Source: Neostapfia colusana
Lineage: Eukaryota; Streptophyta; Magnoliopsida; Poales; Poaceae
Length of the DNA stretch: 64,000 bases
Direction: 5' to 3'
Assembly: GCA_030760725.1 (NCBI GenBank)
Contig: JASWHV010000012.1
Coordinates: 55,769,652-55,833,651, forward strand
In this document: positions 46,789-56,914 of the stretch, in pieces
How the letters are laid out: the number at the start of each line of letters is the position of its first letter
Position numbering within the stretch: the stretch's first letter is position 1
Made by a program: the position numbers and the translations under genes
Notes under the pieces: model-generated
Told to the model about the DNA's origin: nothing
What the model saw: the letters and a program-made list of their open reading frames with translations, nothing else
Database searches by the model: none

Positions 46789-49021
46789 TGTAAAAGCCCA
46801 AGAAAAGGGACTTGCAAAAACTTTTTTTCTTCACCTCACAACACCACAGTTTTTATTGTGGAAATCTTAGGAAATATTGTGAAGAGCGAGTAACCTCCAT
46901 CAAAGGAGTGATTAGAGGGGAAAGCCTTCACTTTCACAAAGTAGGGTTTCTACACATGAACATGAGAGGTTGAGCTCACCCCTAGAATTTAAAAAGTCTT
47001 GGGAAGGTTCAGTCCAAAGCTCATGCAAATTCAACACTTTTTGAGGCACTTTTGGGTTATTTCAAAAAGAGGCCAATTTGAATGTAAATTCAAATTGCAG
47101 CAACTTTCATCACCCAAATTCAAAAGTTAGCTCCATATCTAAACTCAGCATATTTTCCTGAGTAGACCCACCAATTTTCAGTCCCATTGGACTTCATCTC
47201 GTCGGGAGCCGAATTAGTAACAATTCAAACTGAGTTTCAATTTTCAAATTTAAATATGAAGGGAAGGTGGTCAAACCAGTTTGAAGTTGATGAATTCAAA
47301 TTCTACCTCTGAGTTGGTTGCTAAATTCTCTTTTCAAGTCTGAGCAGGTGGGATATTTGCACAACAGAGAAGATTAGGGGGGAGAAGAGGGCCCACCAGT
47401 CAGCTAGACTTCGGCCCTAAGTCAACACCGAGCGAACTCGGTTTACCGGGCCTCGGCAGAGCTCGACACCGAGCCGACCGAGCAGCCACCTCGCCCCCCC
47501 TCCGCACGCGCTGGCGACCAGCTTGACGGCTCCGCCGCCTCAACCCGATCGTTAACCCGGGAGCAAACAGCAGCACGTTGCCTTCGTCATTGATCGCACG
47601 CTCGCTGTTTCTCTCACCCCGCACTAAACCGGAGCTCACCCCGCGCTCTCCTTTCCCGATCGCCGGCAGCAACCGAGCCCCGGTTGCTCGTGCCAGCAGC
47701 ACCAAAAAGCAGCGCCCGTGCATGCTCTACCACGACAGCCCCGCAAATCCGAGACTCCTAGCCTGTGGCGCGTGCAATTCGGCAACGATCGCCGAGGAAC
47801 AGAGCACCGGCGGAAAGTCGCGAACTGCTCCCCGTGGACAGCACGCCACGGCCAGTTTCACCGCCGGACTCCTACACAAAAAAGGTGCGCTGTGCTCTCT
47901 AGATCGTGTAGATGCAAGCCGAATAGCGGTTGAACCACCGGATGAAGAGTATTTCCAGTTCTTCCGAAACGTAGTGCATTCGGGTAGAGCGCGGTCTACC
48001 CCAAAATTCCTGCTACTTGTTTAGCTATTGGCCGCGCAGGCTGGGCAACACCTTCCTCACTCCCTAGCGGCCCTCCTCGACCAAGAATCAAGGGAAATGA
48101 CCCAGAAATGGCCGGGTTTAGGTTGTTTTTCGGGCCGCCATAGAATAACAGCTCGGTTCACCGTGGAGCTCTAGGTTGCCGACCTTTTCATGTGGTTTGG
48201 CGGCCATTTCCATCACCCTCGAGCTCCCGTGGTGCTCTCCGACCCTTTGCCAATCATTTTGATGCGTTGTAACGCATTCCCGACCACGCCGGAACCCTAA
48301 CCGCCGCTGTCACCGTCGGGAGCCCTGTTCCGGTGAGCTACGGCCGCCGACGACGCCACCGACGAGTTCAGCGATGTGAGTTAGGGCGGGGCGGCAAGTT
48401 TGGGGCCGGGAGACGGACCGGGAGAGCAGTTCCAGCGATGCTCGCCGGAGCGCGCCGCCGCGGGCCCCTGTTTGGCGCGAGGAAGGGGAAGACTGCTGGG
48501 TGGGACCCACCGGCAGACATTTAAACATTTTGAAATGTCCAGTTTGTAGTTCAAACTTTGGAGGACCACAACTTGGGTTAGGAGAATCCAAAAATTATGA
48601 AACAAAATTGTAGTTCACTATGTTGGGCATGAACAGGGGTGTTACCTCAGAATAAATTCTTACTTGCTGATTTGCCAAGAGAATTATTCTGAGCAAACCA
48701 CTCCATGAAAAGTGCTAATGTTTGGTCCAGAGAGTTTTCTTGTGACAAGGAACTCACACAAAAATTCTCAGCTCCATTGTAGCTCTAGATCACCCCTGTC
48801 CTGTTTAACCACTTAAGTGATTAATATGGAAAAGGGGGAAAACCACTTAGCATTTAACCATGTGATTAAGTCCAAGCCAAACCACCAACACCAGTTCATA
48901 TTTAAATTCTTAAACAAAGTCCCAGGTGTTAGAGGCTGGTTATTAGAACTAATAGTAGAAGTCTTACTCTAAAACTCACATTTGCATCTAAATTAACATG
49001 TAGTATTTCATTAACGTGTAG

Positions 49022-50222
49022 CCGTTGAAGAAGAGACTCCGGAAGTGCTGGACTTCCTTCTTCCGGATGAAGAACTAACTCCTGACCAGCAGCAACAAGG
49101 CAAGCCCCGGTTTGCATTAACCTTTTTATAAGTTTTCTTTTGTTTACATGAGTCATGTGAAGTATGATTGTGCATTAGGTGTAGGATGAATGGAACCCCA
49201 CTTGCATAACCAAAGGTTCCTAAAAGAGTGAGGGTAGTGTCTAAGACCTCGAGTAGACCGGCTATGCTTAATGAGTCATAGGACTTCGGTACAAGTCGAG
49301 TAGTTGGAATCTACTCGCAAGATAGGCTTGGGACACACGGGTTCGGTTGAGTGATGTGAGATCATTTTAGTAATGAAAATGAGACTAGGCAGGGGCTAGG
49401 GCGCAGCAAGAGGGAGTCTTGTGTGCGCAGCCCTGTCCGTGTCGATTGAGGACCGATCCGTGTGCGGCCCTGCTGAACAAGTGTTGAACGTACCGAAGGC
49501 ATATCGGATATATGGGCCCTGATAAACCGATGTAGCCTAAACCTCCGGGCGTCGAGGCATAGCACACCGATTTATAGGTGTAGGTTGAGGGCAGCAAGGT
49601 GGAAATCTGCCAACGGGCATAGAGAGATGCTCTGTGTGGGGAACCTCATGCTCGTTTCGGTGCGACCAGTTCGACGTTTGGGCTGTTGGGTGAAAGGTTG
49701 TCCCGTACGACATCGAGTGAGCGTGCTGTGCAGCTCCACTGGTGGGCGTACGTGACGTGCTCTTTGGGTTTTCCCTGCAGGTGTATATCGAGTCGATTCG
49801 CCGTCCCTCACGGTGACGAGTACCGCTTGTTCACTGCGTCGTAACGTAGATTAATGGATGAAACTTGTTGATTCAATATTGCTGGTTGATATAATTGTAT
49901 TGCTACATGTGTGCCACCAAATACTGCTTACTAAATTTCAGATTTCATGAACTGTTAACTTGTTGCTAAAAGATGAACTAAGGATGAACTTGTAGGCGTG
50001 TCGTTTTGCTGAAATGTTACTAACCGATGTCTTGGTATACCCCATGTAGAGTTTCATGCTTAGGTGAGTCGGTTAAGCCTTGCTGAGCCTTCGTGCTCAT
50101 GGTTGCTGCTTAAGTGTTTTTCAGGTGAGGAGCCACCCACGGACTCGGAGTACGAGTCAACCGGCGAGGGTTACCCTCCGTCGGGGACCACGGCTGAGTG
50201 GGAGCCGTACACGCCGCGCTGA
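49022..50222 (+). other. LTR exon pair with putative GC-AG intron, element F 5' LTR
   Basis: Acceptor ACGTGTAG|, exon 1 49022-49099 (78 bp), donor CAAG|GCAAG, intron 1025 bp, acceptor GTTTTTCAG|, exon 2 50125-50222 (two bases plus 32 codons, stop TGA). The joined frame is open: VEEETPEVLDFLLPDEEL...DQQQQ-G-EEPPTDSEYES... ending EWEPYTPR stop. Against element A, exon 1 differs mainly at third codon positions (GTT/GTC, GAA/GAG, GTG/GTC, CTG/CTA) and the C-terminal EWE.YTP/EWESCTP motif is shared. No upstream start codon can be assigned; further exons could lie in the GC-rich core. Confidence 0.52.
50084..50099 (+). other. Conserved LTR stem-loop (element F, 5' LTR)
   Basis: TGAGC-CTTCGT-GCTCA after CCTTGC. 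Element E has TGGGC...GCTCA at 61837-61852, a G-U-tolerant change. It lies about 25 bases upstream of the second LTR exon, as in A, B and D. Confidence 0.5.
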
Positions 50223-50481
50223 GCTGAGAAGTGCAGCTAGTGTGGGTTGCCCTAGGGCTGGGCAACCAACTTTTGCTAGATAGGCGGGCGTGAGTTGTGT
50301 AGTGTAGACTTCCGCTGTGTAACATAAACAATAGTTGTAACTGAAGTTTGTACCTGTTTGTACAGTTTCAGTTGTTTCCCATGTAATATATTATGTTCTT
50401 ATGACGTGTGCTGTCGGGTGTCGCATCGCGCGGCACCACCCTCTGCGATCCTGGATGAGCGGATTCCGGTCCGCCACAGCC

Positions 50482-50493
50482 TGGTATCAGAGC
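50482..50493 (+). promoter_or_regulatory. Element F primer binding site
   Basis: TGGTATCAGAGC lies three bases after the LTR end and matches initiator Met-tRNA. Confidence 0.95.
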
Positions 50494-52318
50494 TGCAGTG
50501 GGGATGGCACAGTACTTAAGGACTACATTATGGGAAAACTTAGGTTCCGGTGAGGAATCGGTAGCTGCCCAAGTAAGGACTATATTAGTATAGTTACTTA
50601 AAGTGGCAAATACTAACTTATGTGTTATAATTCTGAATTTCAATTATGTAACGACGCACCTACGCTCTGGTAAGTATGGTAAGGAACACCACCGAAAGCG
50701 GTTCAATTTCGGTTAGCTCCACCTGACGAGGAACGTGGTTCAGGGATAGAGTCTCACAGCTTGGTGTGAGATGTCAATATGAAACTCTTGGACTCTTCAT
50801 GTCCCTGAGTTCATATGAAACGCTGATCCCTAGCGTGCATTAGGCAAGTAAGTGGAGACCCCATCGTGTGGTAAGTAACGCGAGAGTGTGTTCGTCTGGA
50901 AATAGCCTAGGAGGACATACGCAGCGCTTGCCATCGGCGTGCCCTGCAGGGCAGTAGGTGGTATCTGTTGGGTTGATAACATTCCCAACCGTGACGACCC
51001 GTTCATGACCTACTCGGGTTCCCCGTCGTGTGGTGTTGAAACATGATCACGTACCTTGAGACGTGACCTAACTCAAGGACGGCCGTATGACAATGATACG
51101 GGCGTTTGTATTTACTTTCAAATATGGAACTGCCTGAAATGAATAACCATTGAGTGCACCATTATTGTGTGGTTTTCTGCAGGTATTAACCACGTATGTA
51201 TCCGTGTAGAAAACGTGTGCGAGAGACCGTTTAGTGCCACACTTGAGACGTATATGCCGGTATGATCCGGTTAGGATTTTCTTTTGTGAGGAACGTAGTA
51301 CCGAGATATTGTAGTCATATGCATGAAAGCAATAACAAGGAATTAAAATCTATAGGTTCAACATTTAGAACCCTGGTTGGGTATAAGAATGGGATAGTGG
51401 AGTAGTGTAGCCAAAAGACTGAAAAAACAGAGTGCTCTGTTTTGGGCAGCACGTTTGCTGATCTTCAACAGGGCATAACTCACAGGTCTTTTAGCCCAGG
51501 GAGGTGTGCTATATAGTTCTGGAAAGGTATTCAAGTCCTCTACAACTTTTTTGTAGACTTCCAGAGCTGAAACTCGCCTTAAGATGGCTGAAATCCCAGA
51601 GGAATGTAAACTGTCCAGAACCAGGGCAGAGTAAAACATCTTCTGAACTGATCTGTTTTTCAAACATAACTCCCAGTAGAAAAATCTAAAATTGTCATAT
51701 AATACATCCTTAGAAAGAGTAGAAGATGTGTGACACCTTTGCAATTCGAAGTTCCTGAAATTTCAGCACAGAATTTAGTGGAAATCAGGGTTGAAAACAG
51801 CCACTTCCAAGGGAGGTGCTGTTAAAATTCTTCCAGAAATTCTGCTAACTTTGAATTAGCATAACTTTTTAACCGAAGCTGATCTGGGGGCAAATGAGTA
51901 CTCGTTGGAAGGATACTGAAGTTAACTTTAACTTTAGTATTCAACGTGAGTCATGAAAATGCCCAGAACAAGATCAAGACATGGAATAGGTAGAAACTGG
52001 TCGTTCTGACAGAAGAATGACAGTTGAACTCTTTGGAGAGGGTGTTGTACCCTACGGGTGGATACGTGATGACAACGCGATAGTAATGTCTCGTGGTGGT
52101 CAAACCTGGTTATGGTGGGCTTCCAAAGTGGAGGTTCATCAAGTTGGATTAAACTAGCTTGTGTTTGGTCTGGTAATGGTGTAGCTTGTGCAAAGTTATT
52201 ACATTATCTACTTACGAGATATATCGCATGTTTTTGTTGTCATAATGTTCTTACACCTATTCCTTTTAGACTGCATGCACTCTGTTGCGGGACTGATGTT
52301 ATTGTCGTATGGTTGCAG
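50494..52318 (+). other. Element F untranslated leader, putative intron with conserved structured block
   Basis: No credible ORF over 1.8 kb. A donor-like TTCCG|GTGAGGAATCG lies at 50550. The leader ends GTATGGTTGCAG directly before the gag ATG. The block 50757-51140 is almost unchanged in element E (62511-62890) and contains pairable segments: ATATGAAACTC with GAGTTCATAT, ACGCT with AGCGT, and CCTTGAG with CTCAAGG. The stretch 51300-52100 is AT-rich and diverged. Confidence 0.5.
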
Positions 52319-55300
52319 ATGGTTCGCACTAGGACCACGCACGAGGTTCGTGGCTCTAGCCAAGGTGGAGGCGATGACTCCCAGCCACCGGCCTACGACA
52401 GCACCCCGCAGCAGCAGCCACCACCGCCGCCTCCGCTTACTCTAGCGGATGTGATAGCGGCATTGGTGGGAGGTCGTGAGGAGCAGACCGACCTGCTCCG
52501 CACGATCGTGCAGAATACGTCCCAGGCGGGAGGACGTCAAGAGCAAGGGCCTCGTGAGCCCCGGGAAGTGTCGTACTCAGATTTCATGAGTACGCACCGT
52601 CCAGTGTTCACCGAAGCCGAAGAACCACTGGAGGCGGACAACTGGCTGCGGACTATCGAGTCCAAGTTCGGGCTGCTCCAGTGTACGGAGCGGCAGAAGA
52701 CACTGTTCGCAGCACAGCAGCTCCACGGTGCCGCTGGTGCGTGGTGGGCGAATTATGTCGCCTCACGTCCGGCTGGCCATGCCGTGGAATGGCAAGAGTT
52801 CCGGGAGGCGTTCCGCGCCTATCACATCCCTCCCGGAATAATGAAGAGGAAGTTCCAAGAATTTTTGGAACTGAAGCAGGGCGGGAGGAGTGCCCACGAC
52901 TACTCTCGTGCCTTCAACCATCTGGCGCAGTATGCGTCAGACTACATCTCCACGGAGGAGAAGAAGAGGGAGCACTTCTATCGGGGGTTACACCCCAAAA
53001 TGAAGACCCACCTCGTACAGTGGAACCGCGGCACACTGAACGACTTAGTCAATGCCGCGATCATGCAAGAGGATGCTCAGCGGGAGTTGGCAGCTGAGCA
53101 GCGGAAGCGCAACGCTCCACCCAGCGGTGGGAGTGGCGCTCCCCAGAAGTACCGTATGGTGTATCGGACACCATCCGGGCAGCAGTGGCGTCCACCGGCA
53201 CGACCTCAACAGTTCGGGGGACGTTCGTTCCAAGTACCCCCGTTCCGTCCGCCGATGCCACCACCAAGACAGCAGCAACAGCAGACGGTACCCCGGGCGT
53301 TTCAACCGCCACAGCGCGCCCCGGGTTTCCGTCCACCGATCAGCGGGGGACCGCCCCGTTTCACCTGCTTCACGTGTGGCCAGGCGGGCCACTTCGCGAA
53401 GGACTGTCCCCAAGGGCAGCAGAGCAGCGGGCAAGCCCAGTTCCAGGGCGGTGCTCGAGGCCGACCTCCGGTGAAGAAGGTTGGTCAACGGACTGGGGGT
53501 GTCCGCAACCTCGACAGTGAGGACGCCCCAGAGGGAGACAACGTGCTGGCGGGTACGTTTACTCTCAACCATCAAGCCATCGTCATATTGTTTGATTCTG
53601 GTGCAACCCACAGCTTTATAAGTGCATCCTATGTGGCTAAGCATCAAATGCAAGTCTTCCCAACCGACTGCACTTATATGATCTGCTCACCGGGAGGGAA
53701 GATCTCAGCAAATATGATGATCCCAAAGGCACCTCTGTGCTTAGGTGGGAAACTATATCCCACCACCTTGATAATCCTTATGGGACAAAAGATTGATGCA
53801 ATCTTAGGGATGTCATGGCTACAATACCATGGCGCTGTCCTAGAGACTCGGACACGGACGGTTCACTTAAATTCTCCATTCCACCGTCCGCATTCCATGG
53901 TGTTAGAAACGCCAGTCCGAGAAGTTTTAGCAATTAATAATGCTGAAGCTCTCAAGTTAGAAGACATCCCCGTAGTCCAGGAGTACCCCGACGTGTTCCC
54001 GGATGATCTTCCGGGCATGCCACCTGAGCGGGATGTCGAGTTCAAGATCGAGCTCGCACCCGAGACTACGCCCATATCACGGAGACCATACAAGATGGCT
54101 CCAAATGAGCTGGCTGAACTGAAAGAACAGCTCAATGATCTGTTGAGCAAGGGTTTCATTAGGCCGAGTTCCTCGCCTTGGGGATGCTCGGCGTTGTTCG
54201 TGAAGAAGAAGGATGAAACCCTGAGGCTGTGTGTGGATTACCGGCCGCTCAACGCCGTCACCATCAAGAATAAGTACCCACAGCCCCGCATCGACATATT
54301 GTTTGATCAACTTGTGGGTGCAAGTGTGTTCTCAAAGATGTACCTTCGCTCTGGATATCACCAGATCAAGATCCGGGCGGAGGATATCCCGAAGACGGCC
54401 TTCTCGATGAGATATGGATTATATGAATATCTCGTCATGTCATTTGGTCTCACAAATGCTCCAGCCCATTTCATGTATCTCATGAACTCGGTATTCATGC
54501 CGGAGCTGGACAAGTTTGTGGTAGTGTTCATCGATGATATCTTGGTTTACTCCAAGACAGAAGCCGAACATGCCGAACACTTGAGAATCGTGCTTCAATG
54601 ATTGCGAGACCACAAACTCTACGCCAAGTTCAGTAAATGTGAGTTTTGGATCAGCCAAGTGCCATTCCTGGGACATATCATCTCAGCTGAAGGCATTGCG
54701 GTTGACCCAAGCAAAATAGAGCAAGTGCTGAAATGGAAAGCTCCCACTTCAGTCCATGAAGTCAGAAGCTTCCTCGGGTTAGCGGGATACTACCGGAGAT
54801 TCATTCCAAGCTTCTCCAAGCTCGCTAAGCCGATGACAGAGTTGCTGAAGAAAGGGAAGAAATATGTTTGGAACACGGCGTGTGAAGGAGCGTTCCGAGC
54901 ATTGGTGAAGCATCTCACCACAGCCCCGGTCTTAGCTCAGCCGGATACAACAAAGCCCTTCGACGTGTATTGTGACGCGTCCGGTATTGGGCTCGGCTGC
55001 GTGTTGATGTAGGAAGGACGTGTGGTCGCTTATGGCTCACGCCAACTTCGGAACCATGAGCAGCATTATCCTACTCATGACCTGGAGCTTGCTGCAGTGG
55101 TTTTGGCGTTGAAAATGTGGAGGCACTATCTCCTGGGGAATTTGGTGCATCTCTACACCGACCACAAGAGCTTGAAATACATTTTCACCCAGAAGGAGCT
55201 GAACATGAGGCAGAGGAGGTGGTTAGAACTGATCAAAGATTATGAGATTGAGATCCATTACCACCCCGGCAAGGCGAATGTGGTTGCCGACGCGCTGAGT

Positions 55301-56848
55301 CGGAAATCACATGTCCATCACCTCACCATTACACCGGTGGAGGAGGAAGAGCCAAGTTTATACTTGGTTCCTTATGGATCGCTGTATAACCTTGCCCTCG
55401 TCCCTACTATTAGGGAGGACATCATTGCAGCTCAGAAAAATGATAAAGGCATGGAACATCTCCGGAGACGGATTGACAATGGGGAGATCAAATGTTTCCG
55501 AAAAGATGATGAGGGGACGCTATGGTTTAATGACCGCATAGTCGTACCCCGAGATGTGGAACTGAGGAAGAAAATCCTCGACGAAGCCCACTTGTCTAAA
55601 TACTCCATTCATCCGGGCAGCAACAAAATGTACCAAGATTTGGAAAAGAAATTTTGGTGGACACGGATGAAGCGGGAGGTAGCGAAGTACGTATTCGAAT
55701 GTGATACGTGCCGACGAGTGAAGGCTGATCACATGAAGAAATCAGGGCTGTTGCAACCCCTGAAGGTCCCGGCATGGAAATGGGAAGATATGAGCATGGA
55801 TTTCATTGTGGGATTACCCCTAACAGCCAACAAACATGATTCCATATGGGTAATCGTTGATCGGTTAACCAAGACGGCTCACTTCATTCCGGTAAATACA
55901 CGTTACAATGCCGGCAAATATGCGGAGCTATACATAGCGAAGATTCTATGCCTATACGGGGTACCCAAGACCATTGTCTCAGATCGAGGTGCATTATTTG
56001 TATCTCGCTTTTGGGAGCAGCTACATGCTGCATTGGGTACTAAGTTGATCAGGAGCTCCGCTTATCACCCTCAAACAGATGGCCAGATAGAGAGGGTGAA
56101 TCAAGTTCTGGAAGACATGTTGAGAGCATGTGCCATCCACCATGGTAGGAACTGGGATGATCACCTACCATTGGCGGAATTCTCGTACAACAACGGCTAT
56201 CAGGCGAGTATCAGGATGGCACCCTACGAAGCTCTCTACGGTCGTAAATGCCGCACCCCACTAAATTGGTGCGAGTCCGGTGAAAGGGTCACATTCGGGG
56301 TTGATGTGGTGAACGACGCCGAAGAGCGTGTTCGTACCATTCAAGCCAATTCGAAGGCCGCTCAATCCTGACAGAAGAGCTACGCTGATAAGAGGCGTAG
56401 ACCGTTGCACTTTGACGTTGGGGAACACGTGTACCTCCGCGTGTCTCCAATGAAGGGTGTGCACCGGTTCGGTGTGAAGGGGAAGCTCGCTCCCCGTTTT
56501 ATTGGACCCTACGCTATCACCGAGAAGTGTGGACCAGCGGCGTATCGATTGGAACTACCGGCATCTCTCGCTGGTGTCCATGATGTTTTTCATGTTTCGC
56601 AACTGCGAAAATGTTTAAAGCATACGGCTGCTGTTCCTACCGAAGACATCGGCGAGATGAAACCGGATTTAACCTATGAGGAGTATCCGGTAGAAATTCT
56701 TGATGAGAAAGCCAGAACCACGCGTAGCAGAACGTTGTGGTTCTACAAAATACTCTGGAGTAACCACACCGCCGAAGAAGCGACGTGGGAGGGCGAGGAG
56801 TTCCTTCGCTCAAATTACCCGGAGTTCATGGCTTCTCAACACGGGTAA
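52319..56848 (+). pseudogene. gag-pol: Element F gag-pol, full length with three stops
   Basis: The start ATG at 52319 (MVRTRTTHEV) is chosen over the upstream in-frame 52112 because A and E start at the same Met and an AG acceptor precedes it. Domains: Gag about 52580-53080, CCHC knuckle CFTCGQAGHFAKDC about 53365-53406, protease DSGATHSF about 53594, RT with FIDD about 54529, RNase H DASG about 54975 and YTDHKS about 55160, integrase zinc domain about 55590-55730, core about 55800-56100, GPF about 56505, chromodomain about 56690-56810. Stops at 54599 (TGA), 55010 (TAG) and 56369 (TGA) all fit C-to-T changes at CGA, CAG and CGA. The frame is otherwise continuous, about 80 percent similar by eye to element A. 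Confidence 0.94.
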
Positions 56849-56896
56849 GTCCCTATTACATCGCTATCTCTTCTTTTATAATCTCGGGACGAGATT

Positions 56897-56914
56897 CTTT
56901 TAAGGGGGGAGGGA
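56897..56914 (+). promoter_or_regulatory. Element F polypurine tract
   Basis: TCTTTTAAGGGGGGAGGGA lies directly before the 3' LTR. The CTCGGGACGAGATTCTTTTAAG context matches element A. Confidence 0.9.

Larger units (their letters stand above)
46789..50478 (+). repeat. Element F 5' LTR (3690 bp)
   Basis: It starts TGTAAAAGCCCAAG and ends ATCCGGTCCGCCACA-like sequence before the PBS. The GC-rich core is at about 47400-48520. A junction near 48603 lacks the segment present at about 58731-59092 in the 3' LTR, with short shared sequence (ACAAA / AAATTGTAG) at the join. The 148-codon frame at 47578-48024 is kept in the other LTR but has no independent support. Confidence 0.93.

Noticed and set aside
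47578..48024. 148-codon open frame in the element F LTR, also open at 57703-58149
   Set aside because: The two copies are LTR duplicates, the region is GC-rich, and element E, the nearest relative, does not keep it. It could be part of a first exon but there is no evidence.
51358..51744. 128-codon minus-strand frame in the element F leader
   Set aside because: It is antisense to the element and not kept in the matching leader of E.
56849..56914. Possible env-like ORF after pol in element F (and equivalents in A and B)
   Set aside because: Only about 65 bp separate the chromodomain stop from the 3' LTR, so there is no room for an env gene; chromovirus elements normally lack one.
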